DNA from: Pseudomonas sp. B21-040
GTDB taxonomy: Bacteria; Pseudomonadota; Gammaproteobacteria; Pseudomonadales; Pseudomonadaceae
Length of the DNA stretch: 64,000 bases
NCBI RefSeq assembly: GCF_024748695.1
Contig: NZ_CP087176.1
Span: 5,015,501 to 5,079,500 of the forward strand
Reading direction: 5' to 3'
In this document: one piece after another, positions 18,472-27,309 of the stretch
How positions within the stretch are numbered: position 1 is the stretch's first letter
How the letters are laid out: each line of letters opens with the position of its first letter
Program-made: the position numbers and the translations under genes
Notes under the pieces: model-generated
The model's database searches: none
What the model was told of the DNA's origin: nothing
What the model saw: the letters and a program-made list of their open reading frames with translations, nothing else

Positions 18472-20082
18472 TCAACGCTTCTCCTGATTGCGCGGCCAAC
18501 TCAGGCTGAAACACGCCCCACCCAGGCTTTTACTCTGGCTGATCAACGCCCGCCCGTCATGCCAATGGATAATCCGCCGCACGATCGACAACCCCAATCC
18601 ATGCCCGCCCGAGGCGCGGGTACGGCTGTCATCAAGGCGCAGGAACGGCGTGAAAATTCGCTCCCAGGCCAACTCCGGCACCCCCGGCCCGTCATCCTCG
18701 ACGTCCACCCGACAACGCTGCTGCCCCACCTGATAACTGACGGTCACCCGTGAGTGGGCGTGACGCATGGCGTTGCTGACCAGGTTCTGAATGGCCCGAT
18801 GTAAGTAACGCGGTTCGGCCTCGACCCAGGCGTCGTCGCAATCGGCGGCCGACAAACACAAGCCGCGCTGCACCGTGACCTCGGCGCGTAACGGCGCCAG
18901 TTCTTCGATCACTTGATTGACCAACGCATCCAGATCAATCCGCTGGAAATTCAGCGCCGGCGAACCCTGCTCCAGCCGCGCGTAGGTCAGCATCTCGTCG
19001 ACCAGTTTGTCGAGGTCCTCGATGTCGTGATCCATGCCCTCGCAGTATTTTTCCAGCTGCTGTGGCGTGGTGGCCGAGCCGATCATCTCCAGGCCGAAAC
19101 GCAGGCGCGCCACCGGCGTGCGCAACTCGTGGGACACGGCGCGCACCAGTTCACGCTGGATCGCCAGCAATTGCTGCAAGTGCTCGGCCATGCCGTTGAA
19201 GGCGGCGGCCAGTCGCCCCACCGAGTCGGCACCGCGCGCCGGCACGCGGGTTTCCAGGCTACCCTTGGCGATGCGCGTGGCGGCCGCTTCCAGCCCGCGC
19301 AACCGGCGCTCCAGTTGCCGCACCAACAAGTAAACGATCAGGCCAATCAGGCTCAAACCGAGGGCGGCGATCAACACCAGCCATTCGGGCGGATAAGGAT
19401 TCATCTGGTACAGCGGGCCGATCTCCAGTACCCACGGCGTACCGACCATGCCGGCAAACACGCGGATCGAGTCGCCGCCCTTGCCCAGCGCCATCACGGT
19501 GTCACCCTCGGACACACGACGGCTCTGGTCCTCGTCCATGTCCGCCTGCTCGACCTTGACCAGGCGCAGGTCAAACCCAAACCCTTTGTCTTCTTTCAAC
19601 AGCGCCAGCCGTTCGGGCTGTTCAGCCACCGGGTAGCGCACCAGTTCATCGACCAGCAAATAAATAGTGGCCCGGGCCAGTTGCTCGCTGATCTGCTGAA
19701 CCTCGCCGGTGAGCACCAACTGTTCCTTGTCGTTGACCAGTCGGTAGACCTTCGCCGCATGCGGGCCGGTCTGTTCCACCAGCGCCTGACCGCGCAGCAC
19801 ACGGGTGCGCTGGGTGAGGTCGAGGTCGGTCTGGGCAAACGTGGTCAGCGCCAACGGAATGCCGAGCAAGCGTTCCCACACCAGCAAGGCGCGGTGGCGC
19901 TCGGTTTCGTTCATCGGCTTGAGGTTGTCGGCCATCAGCGAAAACGTACCGTGGGCCAGGCGCTCGCGGTATTGCTCGCTGCGCACTTCGTTGAGCAAGT
20001 GCAACGCCAGCACGCCCAGCACGGCGACCAGGACCAGCGCCGCACACATGCCGCCATAAATGCGCAGGAATATCGAATTCAC
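18472..20082 (-). CDS. RstB-like sensor histidine kinase
   Basis: The 536-residue kinase has an N-terminal helix (about 8-30), a large periplasmic domain (about 32-238) and a second helix (about 240-262). A HAMP domain follows, then the H-box VRAVSHELRTPVARLRF (His near 325) and N, G1 and G2 boxes (NLVSNAMRHA, EDDGPGVP, GLGLSIV). The pair resembles RstAB; the signal is unknown. It overlaps the regulator gene by four bases. The pair lies directly upstream of nrdA but on the opposite strand. Confidence 0.88.
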   Translation of the reverse strand: MNSIFLRIYGGMCAALVLVAVLGVLALHLLNEVRSEQYRERLAHGTFSLMADNLKPMNETERHRALLVWERLLGIPLALTTFAQTDLDLTQRTRVLRGQALVEQTGPHAAKVYRLVNDKEQLVLTGEVQQISEQLARATIYLLVDELVRYPVAEQPERLALLKEDKGFGFDLRLVKVEQADMDEDQSRRVSEGDTVMALGKGGDSIRVFAGMVGTPWVLEIGPLYQMNPYPPEWLVLIAALGLSLIGLIVYLLVRQLERRLRGLEAAATRIAKGSLETRVPARGADSVGRLAAAFNGMAEHLQQLLAIQRELVRAVSHELRTPVARLRFGLEMIGSATTPQQLEKYCEGMDHDIEDLDKLVDEMLTYARLEQGSPALNFQRIDLDALVNQVIEELAPLRAEVTVQRGLCLSAADCDDAWVEAEPRYLHRAIQNLVSNAMRHAHSRVTVSYQVGQQRCRVDVEDDGPGVPELAWERIFTPFLRLDDSRTRASGGHGLGLSIVRRIIHWHDGRALISQSKSLGGACFSLSWPRNQEKR

Positions 20083-20801
20083 AGCGACGGATCTACACAG
20101 GCTTCAGGCACAAACAGATAGCCCTTGCTGCGGATGGTTTTGATCAGCCGCGGGTGTTCCGGGTCATCGCCGATTTTCGGGCGGATGCGCGAGATCCGCA
20201 CATCGATGGAACGGTCCTGGCCGTCATAGCCGATACCGCGCAGCGCGGTGAAAATCTCTTCGCGAGACAGGATCCGCCCGGCGTTGGCCACCAACAACCA
20301 GAGCAGGTCGAACTCGGCGCTGGTCAGTTCGATGCCGTTGTCATGCAACCAGGCTTCACGCAACGCGTTGTCCACCACCAGCGGGCCGAACTGCAGGCGC
20401 CGTTGTTTTTCCGGAGAGGCTTCGGGGCCTTCACTGCGGCGCAACAACGCCTGGATGCGCGCCAGCAACAGGCGCGGACGCACCGGCTTGCACACGTAAT
20501 CGTCGGCACCGAGGTCGAGGCCGAGGATCTGATCGGTGTCGTCGGTGCGGGCGGTGAGCATCAGGATCGGCCCGTCATACTTGTCGCGGACCTTGCGGCA
20601 GATGCTCAGGCCGTCTTCGCCAGGCAGCATCAGGTCGAGAATCACCAGGTCCGGTTTCTCCTTGATGATACGTGCCGCCGCCAGCGCACCATTGCCCTCG
20701 ATCGAGACGCGCAGGCCATTGGCTTCCAGGTAGTCGCGGGTCAGTTCGGCCAGACGCCGGTCGTCCTCCACAATCAATACCTGCCAGGCTTCTTGCTCCA
20801 C
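20079..20801 (-). CDS. RstA-like OmpR-family response regulator
   Basis: The 240-residue protein has a receiver domain with phospho-acceptor Asp in VILDLMLPGEDG (about 56) and Lys in YVCKPV (about 106). A winged-helix domain follows (about 140-235; ILSREEIFTAL, RSIDVRISRIRPKIGDD). It is the first gene of a two-gene operon with the RstB-like kinase. Targets cannot be read from the window. Confidence 0.9.
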   Translation of the reverse strand: MEQEAWQVLIVEDDRRLAELTRDYLEANGLRVSIEGNGALAAARIIKEKPDLVILDLMLPGEDGLSICRKVRDKYDGPILMLTARTDDTDQILGLDLGADDYVCKPVRPRLLLARIQALLRRSEGPEASPEKQRRLQFGPLVVDNALREAWLHDNGIELTSAEFDLLWLLVANAGRILSREEIFTALRGIGYDGQDRSIDVRISRIRPKIGDDPEHPRLIKTIRSKGYLFVPEACVDPSL

Positions 20802-21091
20802 GGTGACCTCTGCTTGCCAACAACACTAATAAGGAAGGATCCGCCCGTCTTTTTGTAATGATTGGGGAGGATAAGAATGCTTATACACTGGCCGATTGTA
20901 TAAACGCCGCCCGCCGAGAACACAAGCCGGCAAATGCGTTCGGACAACCCGGTTTTTTGTGATAGGGTTCGCGCCCTTAAAAATCCAAACGGCTGTTTTC
21001 GATCGTTGAAAAGCGATGAAAAACGGCTCGATCCAGCTAGGTCGCGGCCTACACGCTCGTTCCACCTTTCACGCACAATTTACACACAGGT

Positions 21092-21100
21092 TTATCCACA
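21092..21100 (+). promoter_or_regulatory. DnaA box upstream of nrdA
   Basis: TTATCCACA is a perfect match to the DnaA box consensus. In E. coli nrdAB is DnaA-regulated, so a link between replication start and dNTP supply is plausible here. A single nine-base match can arise by chance. Confidence 0.5.
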
Positions 21101-21424
21101 GGCAGTACGTTGCAACACCTCCAAAAACGCACTATCTTGTACCCCGGCGCCAAAAAACCCCTACATGTAGGGTTTTAGCTTAAAAGCCCAACCACATTTC
21201 AGACCAGAAACTCAAGCGCTTTATTGCCTGTTTATGGTTGAACCAAGCACGATTTTACAAGACCAAACCGCACGTGCGGATGGCACCGTTTTTTCAGGCC
21301 AGAACAGCCGAAACGGTACGGGTGTTGCAGTCATAACTGGCACCCTTGAAAGGAATCCGGCTTCGAGCCCAGGCTCGCGGCCAAAGACTTCGGCAAGGAA
21401 GCGGCATCATTAGCCTTTTTCCTA

Positions 21425-21478
21425 CTGTCCCGAAGTTGTTATGCCCGACACCACGTCGGTTGTAGTGCTTCAGGACAG
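21425..21478 (+). promoter_or_regulatory. Nested hairpin in nrdA leader
   Basis: CTGTCC-c-GAAG (21425-21435) pairs with CTTC-a-GGACAG (21468-21478), enclosing a second hairpin CCGAC / GTCGG with an ACCAC loop. It ends 58 bases before the nrdA start and has no T tract, so it is a leader structure rather than a terminator. Confidence 0.5.
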
Positions 21479-21536
21479 AACGGTGGGCGCCGTAATGGTG
21501 CCCAAACAAACATAGAGAATGTGGAGACAACCCCCC

Positions 21537-24431
21537 ATGCAAACCGACACAACTCGCGAGAACCCGCAGGGTACCTTGCCGCAGGCCGCTGATTCGACTT
21601 CGGATCTGTCCGCCACCGCGCCGGGTCAATTGCGTGTGATCAAGCGTAACGGCACTGTCGTTCCTTACACCGATGACAAGATCACCGTCGCCATCACCAA
21701 AGCGTTTCTCGCAGTTGAAGGCGGCACCGCTGCCGCCTCGTCGCGAATCCATGACACCGTGGCCCGCCTGACCGAACAAGTCACCGCGACCTTCAAGCGT
21801 CGCATGCCATCGGGCGGCACCATCCACATCGAAGAAATCCAGGACCAGGTTGAACTGGCCCTGATGCGTGCCGGCGAGCAGAAAGTAGCCCGCGACTACG
21901 TGATCTACCGCGACGGTCGCTCGAAACAACGCGCCGCCCACGCCCCGGCCGAAGAAGCCGTCAACGCTCACCCGTCGATCCGCATCACCCGCGCCGATGG
22001 CAGCCTGGCCCCTCTGGACATGGGTCGCCTGAACACCATCGTCACCGAAGCGTGCGAAGGCCTGGAAGAAGTCGACGGCGACCTGATCCAGCGCGAAACC
22101 CTGAAAAACCTGTACGACGGCGTGGCCCTGACCGACGTCAACACCGCCCTGGTGATGACCGCCCGTACCCTGGTCGAGCGTGAGCCGAACTACTCGTTCG
22201 TAACCGCCCGCCTGCTGATGGACACCCTGCGTGCCGAAGGCCTGAGCTTCCTCAACGTTGCCGAAAGCGCGACCCACCACGAGATGGTCGACCTGTACGC
22301 CAAGGCCCTGCCTGCCTACATCGCCAAGGGTATCGAATACGAATTGCTGAACCCGGTCCTGGCGTCCTTCGACCTGGAAAAACTCGGCAAGGCCATCAAC
22401 CACGAGCGCGATCAGCAGTTCACGTACCTGGGCCTGCAAACCCTGTACGACCGTTACTTCATCCACAAGGACGGTATCCGCTTCGAACTGCCGCAGATCT
22501 TCTTCATGCGCGTGGCCATGGGCCTGGCGATCGAAGAGAAGCACAAAGAAGACCGTGCGATCGAGTTCTACAACCTGCTGTCGTCCTTCGACTACATGTC
22601 GTCGACCCCGACCCTGTTCAACGCCGGTACCCTGCGTCCACAGCTGTCCAGCTGCTACCTGACCACCGTGCCGGATGACCTGTCGGGCATTTACCACGCG
22701 ATCCACGACAACGCCATGTTGTCGAAATTCGCCGGCGGCCTGGGCAACGACTGGACTCCGGTTCGTGCACTGGGTTCGTACATCAAGGGCACCAACGGCA
22801 AGTCCCAGGGCGTTGTTCCGTTCCTGAAAGTCGTGAACGACACCGCCGTCGCCGTTAACCAGGGTGGCAAGCGCAAAGGCGCTGTCTGTGCCTACCTGGA
22901 AACCTGGCACATGGACATCGAAGAGTTCATCGAACTCCGTAAGAACACCGGTGATGACCGTCGTCGTACCCACGACATGAACACCGCCAACTGGATCCCT
23001 GACCTGTTCATGAAGCGTGTCTTCGATGACGGCAAGTGGACCCTGTTCTCGCCATCCGAAGTACCGGACCTGCACGACCTGACCGGTAAAGCCTTCGAAG
23101 AGCGTTACGAGTACTACGAAGCCCTGACCGAATACCCAGGCAAGGTCAAACTGTTCAAGACCATCCAGGCCAAAGACCTGTGGCGCAAAATGCTGTCCAT
23201 GCTGTTTGAAACCGGCCACCCATGGTTGACCTTCAAAGACCCGTGCAACCTGCGCAGCCCGCAGCAGCACGTGGGCGTGGTTCACAGCTCGAACCTGTGC
23301 ACCGAAATCACCTTGAACACCAACAAGGACGAAATCGCCGTTTGCAACCTGGGCTCGATCAACCTGCCGAACCACATCGTCAACGGCAAGCTGGACACCG
23401 CCAAGCTGGAACGCACCGTGAACACCGCCGTTCGCATGCTCGATAACGTCATCGACATCAACTACTACTCGGTGCCACAAGCGAAGAACTCCAACTTCAA
23501 GCACCGTCCGGTCGGCCTGGGCATCATGGGCTTCCAGGATGCGCTGTACCTGCAGCACATTCCTTACGGTTCCGACGCTGCCGTCGAGTTCGCCGACAAG
23601 TCGATGGAAGCGGTCAGCTACTACGCGATCCAGGCTTCCTGCGACCTGGCTGACGAGCGCGGCGCCTACGAGACATTCCAGGGTTCGCTGTGGTCCAAAG
23701 GCATCCTGCCGCTGGATTCGCAACAGATCCTGATCGAACAGCGTGGCCAGAAGTACATCGACGTTGACCTGAACGAATCCCTGGACTGGGCACCGGTTCG
23801 CGCCCGTGTACAGAAAGGCATTCGTAACTCCAACATCATGGCCATCGCACCGACCGCGACCATCGCCAACATCACTGGCGTATCGCAGTCGATCGAACCG
23901 ACCTACCAGAACCTCTACGTGAAATCGAACCTGTCGGGCGAATTCACCGTAATCAACCCGTACCTGGTTCGCGACCTGAAGGCTCGCGGTCTGTGGGACT
24001 CGGTCATGATCAACGACCTGAAGTACTACGACGGTTCGGTGCAGCAAATCGAGCGCATCCCGCAAGAACTCAAAGAGCTCTACGCGACTGCATTCGAAGT
24101 GGACACCAAGTGGATCGTTGACGCGGCAAGCCGTCGTCAGAAGTGGATCGACCAGGCTCAATCGCTGAACCTGTACATCGCTGGCGCTTCGGGCAAGAAG
24201 CTGGACGTGACCTACCGCATGGCCTGGTACCGTGGTCTGAAAACCACTTACTACCTCCGTGCCCTGGCTGCGACCAGCACCGAGAAGTCGACCATCAACA
24301 CCGGCAAGCTGAACGCTGTTTCCAGCGGCGGCAACCACGGTGAAGATTCGGTCCTGGCAGCACCTGCCGGCCCTGCTCCAGTGCCAAAGGCTTGCGCCAT
24401 CGACGAGCCGGATTGCGAAGCTTGCCAATAA
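21537..24431 (+). CDS. nrdA: Class Ia ribonucleoside-diphosphate reductase, large subunit
   Basis: The 964-residue alpha subunit reduces ribonucleoside diphosphates to deoxy forms and needs NrdB for its radical. Two N-terminal ATP-cone regions are visible (about 35-125, RNGTVVPYTDDKI, and about 145-235, RADGSLAPLDMGRL), as in other Pseudomonas NrdA. The catalytic core carries active-site cysteines (SSCYLTTV and SSNLCTEITL), and the C-terminal tail ends with the redox pair CEAC. The start at 21537 has GGAG upstream. It ends in its own terminator, and nrdB is not present: an IS element and then flgE follow. Confidence 0.95.
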   Translation: MQTDTTRENPQGTLPQAADSTSDLSATAPGQLRVIKRNGTVVPYTDDKITVAITKAFLAVEGGTAAASSRIHDTVARLTEQVTATFKRRMPSGGTIHIEEIQDQVELALMRAGEQKVARDYVIYRDGRSKQRAAHAPAEEAVNAHPSIRITRADGSLAPLDMGRLNTIVTEACEGLEEVDGDLIQRETLKNLYDGVALTDVNTALVMTARTLVEREPNYSFVTARLLMDTLRAEGLSFLNVAESATHHEMVDLYAKALPAYIAKGIEYELLNPVLASFDLEKLGKAINHERDQQFTYLGLQTLYDRYFIHKDGIRFELPQIFFMRVAMGLAIEEKHKEDRAIEFYNLLSSFDYMSSTPTLFNAGTLRPQLSSCYLTTVPDDLSGIYHAIHDNAMLSKFAGGLGNDWTPVRALGSYIKGTNGKSQGVVPFLKVVNDTAVAVNQGGKRKGAVCAYLETWHMDIEEFIELRKNTGDDRRRTHDMNTANWIPDLFMKRVFDDGKWTLFSPSEVPDLHDLTGKAFEERYEYYEALTEYPGKVKLFKTIQAKDLWRKMLSMLFETGHPWLTFKDPCNLRSPQQHVGVVHSSNLCTEITLNTNKDEIAVCNLGSINLPNHIVNGKLDTAKLERTVNTAVRMLDNVIDINYYSVPQAKNSNFKHRPVGLGIMGFQDALYLQHIPYGSDAAVEFADKSMEAVSYYAIQASCDLADERGAYETFQGSLWSKGILPLDSQQILIEQRGQKYIDVDLNESLDWAPVRARVQKGIRNSNIMAIAPTATIANITGVSQSIEPTYQNLYVKSNLSGEFTVINPYLVRDLKARGLWDSVMINDLKYYDGSVQQIERIPQELKELYATAFEVDTKWIVDAASRRQKWIDQAQSLNLYIAGASGKKLDVTYRMAWYRGLKTTYYLRALAATSTEKSTINTGKLNAVSSGGNHGEDSVLAAPAGPAPVPKACAIDEPDCEACQ

Positions 24432-24464
24432 GCTGAGCCGGTAGGCGTCGCAAGACGCTACTCG

Positions 24465-24504
24465 AAAACCCCCGATCACTCCTCTGGATTGATCGGGGGT
24501 TTTC
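24465..24504 (+). terminator. Strong terminator after nrdA
   Basis: AAAACCCCCGATCA and TGATCGGGGGTTTT form a 14-base stem with an 11-base loop, followed by TTTTCTTTT-type sequence. Confidence 0.9.
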
Positions 24505-24595
24505 TTTTGGCTCAAGTAAAGCGTCGACTGTGAACTGGCCTAATAATTTCGGACACCTCTTAAGGGCGATATGATTTCGCCAACTTGGAGGCTCC

Positions 24596-24901
24596 ATGAA
24601 CGAAAGAAAGGTCTATACGCGCGAGTTCAAGCTTCATGCTGCCAGCATGGTGCTTGATGATAACTGCCCGGTTTCAGATGTTTGTGCATCGCTGGATATC
24701 GGGCCCACCGCTTTACGGCGCTGGGTCGATCAGGTTCGTAAGGAACGTGAAGGGCAGCCAGTCAAAGGCACCAAGGCAATCACCGAAGATCAGCGCCAGA
24801 TCCAGGAACTAAAAGCCAAGATCAAGCGCATGGAGATGGAAGCCGATATCCTAAAAAAGGCTACCGCTCTCTTGATGTCGGATCCCGATCGTTTTCGATG
24901 A
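24596..24901 (+). CDS. IS3-family transposase OrfA
   Basis: The 101-residue protein has a helix-turn-helix (REFKLHAASMVLDDN ... DIGPTALRRWVDQ, about 10-50) for binding IS ends. A leucine-zipper-like coiled coil follows (about 65-95, QELKAKIKRMEMEADILKKA). The AAAAAAG at 24853-24859 near its end allows a -1 frameshift to make the OrfAB transposase. GGAGG lies just upstream of the start. Confidence 0.93.
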   Translation: MNERKVYTREFKLHAASMVLDDNCPVSDVCASLDIGPTALRRWVDQVRKEREGQPVKGTKAITEDQRQIQELKAKIKRMEMEADILKKATALLMSDPDRFR

Positions 24902-25734
24902 TCGCAGAGCTAAGAGAGTCATTCCCGACGGCTGTGGTGTGTCGTGTTTTCGGTGTGAAGCGCAGCAGCTTTTATGAGTGGATTCAGCGACGCGCCAAAC
25001 CGAGGCGCAAACGCGAAGAGCTCAAGCTGAAAGTAGTTGAGCTGCACAGCGAAAGCCGCGAAGCCATGGGCTCCAGAATGATCAGTAAAGGCCTGAAATC
25101 CCAAAGCATTACAGCTGGAAGGAGTCTTGTCAGAGCGCTGATGAGAGAGGCCAATATCGTCAGTAAACAACGCCAGCCTCACCCTTTCAGATCCAAAGGA
25201 GTGGAAGCATTTGTCGCGCCCAATCGGCTCAAGCGCAACTTCAAACCGACTGCAATCGATCAGGTTTGGTGTGGCGACGTCACCAGTTTGATGGTGGGCA
25301 AACGTTGGGTTCATCTGGCCATCGTGATCGATCTGTATGCCCGAAGGGTTATTGGCTGGGCATTTTCTCTGGTCAATGACGCCAACTTGGTCAGCAAAGC
25401 GCTGCGTATGGCGACAGAGGTACGAACGTGTCCTCCTGGGCTGATGTTTCACTCAGATCAGGGATGTCAGTACACCAGTCGCAAGTTTCAAGAAGAGCTG
25501 CTGCAACACGACATTTTGCAAAGCATGAGTCATCGCGGGCAGTGCTGGGATAATGCGCCGACAGAACGCTTTTTCGGCACGCTCAAGTCAGAGTGGGTGC
25601 CTCGTGGCGGTTACAGCCTGATCGAGGAAGCCAAAACCGATATCGTGCGCTTCTTCATGTACTACAACCGCACCAGACTCCATAGCTATAACGACTACCT
25701 GTCGCCAATAGCCATGGAGCAAAAAGCGGCATAA
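24898..25734 (+). CDS. IS3-family transposase OrfB (DDE integrase)
   Basis: The catalytic part has an rve-type DDE core: Asp in WCGDVTSL (about 121), Asp in HSDQGCQYTS (about 187) and Glu in FGTLKSE (about 232). The -1 frame is open from the slippery site at 24853 to the ATG at 24898, so the OrfAB fusion can be produced. No lesion is visible, so the element may be active. Confidence 0.93.
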   Translation: MIAELRESFPTAVVCRVFGVKRSSFYEWIQRRAKPRRKREELKLKVVELHSESREAMGSRMISKGLKSQSITAGRSLVRALMREANIVSKQRQPHPFRSKGVEAFVAPNRLKRNFKPTAIDQVWCGDVTSLMVGKRWVHLAIVIDLYARRVIGWAFSLVNDANLVSKALRMATEVRTCPPGLMFHSDQGCQYTSRKFQEELLQHDILQSMSHRGQCWDNAPTERFFGTLKSEWVPRGGYSLIEEAKTDIVRFFMYYNRTRLHSYNDYLSPIAMEQKAA

Positions 25735-25783
25735 ACACCGTAATCGGTGTCCGAGATTACTTGACCAGTTCACTGTGCCACCC

Positions 25784-25868
25784 AATCGCGGGCAAGCCCG
25801 CTCCCACAGTTGATCGCATTCCTCCGGGCCAACTCGGTCCCCTGTGGGAGATTGCTCGCGATGAGGCC
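25784..25868. repeat. Degenerate REP pair beside the IS
   Basis: One good REP arm (ATCGCGGGCAAGCCCGCTCC) faces a diverged inverse arm (CTGTGGGAGATTGCTCGCGA) about 30 bases away. It lies in the flgE 3' gap. Confidence 0.7.
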
Positions 25869-25913
25869 AATACAGACAACCAAAATGTCAGCACCTGAGA
25901 CAAATCCCGTCCA

Positions 25914-25943
25914 TAAAAAAACCCCTCTTTCGAGGGGTTTTTT
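25914..25943 (-). terminator. Terminator of the flgBCDE operon
   Basis: ACCCCTC / GAGGGGT with a four-base loop is flanked by long A and T runs. Read on the minus strand it follows flgE. Confidence 0.9.
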
Positions 25944-25961
25944 ATGCAGCGCTATCAGGCA

Positions 25962-27278
25962 TCAAGTCATCTGAATGATGGTCTGCATGATGGTGCTCTG
26001 GGTGGAGATGGTCTTGGCGTTCGCCTGGTAGTTGCTCTGCGCCTTGATCAAGTCAACCAGCTCGTTGGTCAGGTTGACGTTGGACTCTTCCAGCGAGTTG
26101 GATACAACCGAACCCAGCGTACCGGTTTTCGGTGCATCGATGCCAGGCACGCCTGAAGCGAAGGTTTCTTTCCAGGCAGTACCACCGATTGGCTGCAGGC
26201 CTTGTTCGTTGGCGAAACTGGCAATGGCTACCTGGCCGATGGCCTTGGTTTGCTGGTTGGTGAAGTTGGCGGTCATGACACCGCTTTCGTCGATGGTCAG
26301 GCTGGAGATCTGGCCGGTCGCGTAACCGTCCTGATACTGCGCAGTACGTGCGGTTGGCGAAGCGTACGAAGTGGTTTTGGTCATGTCGAACGCGATACCG
26401 GCCGCGGCTGCGTCCGAACCGTTCAGGGCCCAGGTCGGCGGGTTGGTGTTGGCGTTAACCATCACGCCCGGCTTCCAGCCTGTCATGGTCAGGGTGGTAC
26501 CGGTTTGCGTCCAGCCAGCACCGCCCGTCAGCGTCTTGATGGTGCCATCAGGATTGAAGGTGATATCAGCCTGGATCGGCACCGGTGGCTCAGCCAGTGG
26601 GTTGGTTGGGCTACGGCCGTCCATGTAGGTGTAAACAGTCCAGGAGTTGGACGCCGCATTTTTAACGTAAAACTGATCCATCGTGTGCTGGTTACCCTGC
26701 GTGTCGTACACAGGGGTGGAAATGGTCTTGTTGTAGCTGTTGGTGTCTTTGACGTTGAACGGGGTCACTGTTGGCAGTGGATCCGAGGAGTTCACGTTCA
26801 TCGTCTGGTCGACACGAGTGGTCGCGTGTGGCGCCAGGCTCGAGGTGTCGATTTTCAGGTCGGTCAGCACGCCGTTGATGATCTTGCCGTTGGCGTCTAC
26901 GCCAAAACCCTGCAAGCGGCGGCCGTTGTTGTCGACCACGTAGTTCTGGGCGTCAGTCTTGAACGCACCGGCACGGGTGTAACTCAGCGAGCCGTTGTCG
27001 CTCATGACGAAGAAACCGTTGCCCTGGATACCCATGTCCAACACGTTGCCGGTGTTGTTCACGTCGCCCTGGCCGAACTGCTGGGAAACGTTGGCCAGAC
27101 GCACGCCGTTGCCGACGGTCTTGCTGCCGGTACCCAGGCGCGTGGCCGAGTACACGTCTTCGAATTCTGCACGGGACGATTTGAAACCGGTGGTCGCGAC
27201 GTTGGCGATGTTGTTGCCGGTTACGTCCAGTTGTTTGTTGGCTGCATAGAGACCGCTAAGGCCGATATTGAAAGACAT
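25962..27278 (-). CDS. flgE: Flagellar hook protein FlgE
   Basis: The 438-residue protein polymerises into the flagellar hook outside the cell. The N-terminal rod/hook signature (SFNIGLSGLYAANKQLDVTGNNIANVATTGFK) and the C-terminal coiled coil (SNSLEESNVNLTNELVDLI) are conserved, with a variable middle region. It is last in flgBCDE, and the usual flgFGHIJKL genes do not follow here. A terminator follows the stop. Confidence 0.95.
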   Translation of the reverse strand: MSFNIGLSGLYAANKQLDVTGNNIANVATTGFKSSRAEFEDVYSATRLGTGSKTVGNGVRLANVSQQFGQGDVNNTGNVLDMGIQGNGFFVMSDNGSLSYTRAGAFKTDAQNYVVDNNGRRLQGFGVDANGKIINGVLTDLKIDTSSLAPHATTRVDQTMNVNSSDPLPTVTPFNVKDTNSYNKTISTPVYDTQGNQHTMDQFYVKNAASNSWTVYTYMDGRSPTNPLAEPPVPIQADITFNPDGTIKTLTGGAGWTQTGTTLTMTGWKPGVMVNANTNPPTWALNGSDAAAAGIAFDMTKTTSYASPTARTAQYQDGYATGQISSLTIDESGVMTANFTNQQTKAIGQVAIASFANEQGLQPIGGTAWKETFASGVPGIDAPKTGTLGSVVSNSLEESNVNLTNELVDLIKAQSNYQANAKTISTQSTIMQTIIQMT

Positions 27279-27309
27279 ATTCCACTCCTTTGTGCCGTGT
27301 TAGTCGGCT

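Larger units (their letters stand above)
20802..21536. other. Long regulatory region between rstA-like gene and nrdA
   Basis: The 735 bases contain no convincing gene. They hold a perfect DnaA box at 21092-21100, the 14-base palindrome CCCTACATGTAGGG at 21159-21172, and an AT-rich CACTATCTTGTAC stretch (about 21129-21142) that loosely resembles one NrdR box. A nested hairpin follows at 21425-21478. The size fits a heavily regulated nrdA promoter. Confidence 0.6.
24531..25772 (+). mobile_element. IS3-family insertion sequence, complete
   Basis: The 1,242 bp element has imperfect terminal inverted repeats: left TGAACTGGCCTAATAATTTC..., right end reverse complement TGAACTGGTCAAGTAATCTC..., both running on to GGACACC. 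A 3-base target duplication CTG (24528-24530 and 25773-25775) shows simple transposition. It encodes OrfA and OrfB with an A6G slippery site at 24853-24859. It sits between the nrdA terminator and a REP-like sequence. Confidence 0.93.

Noticed and set aside
21129..21142. NrdR box upstream of nrdA
   Set aside because: Only one loose match was seen, while NrdR normally needs two well-matched boxes at set spacing; not called as a feature.
21294..24515. A 1,073-codon minus-strand open frame
   Set aside because: It is the antisense shadow of nrdA; it has no family resemblance, while the plus strand reads as NrdA throughout.
24531..25772. IS-mediated deletion of nrdB
   Set aside because: The element keeps both ends and a matching CTG target duplication, which points to simple insertion without loss of flanking DNA.
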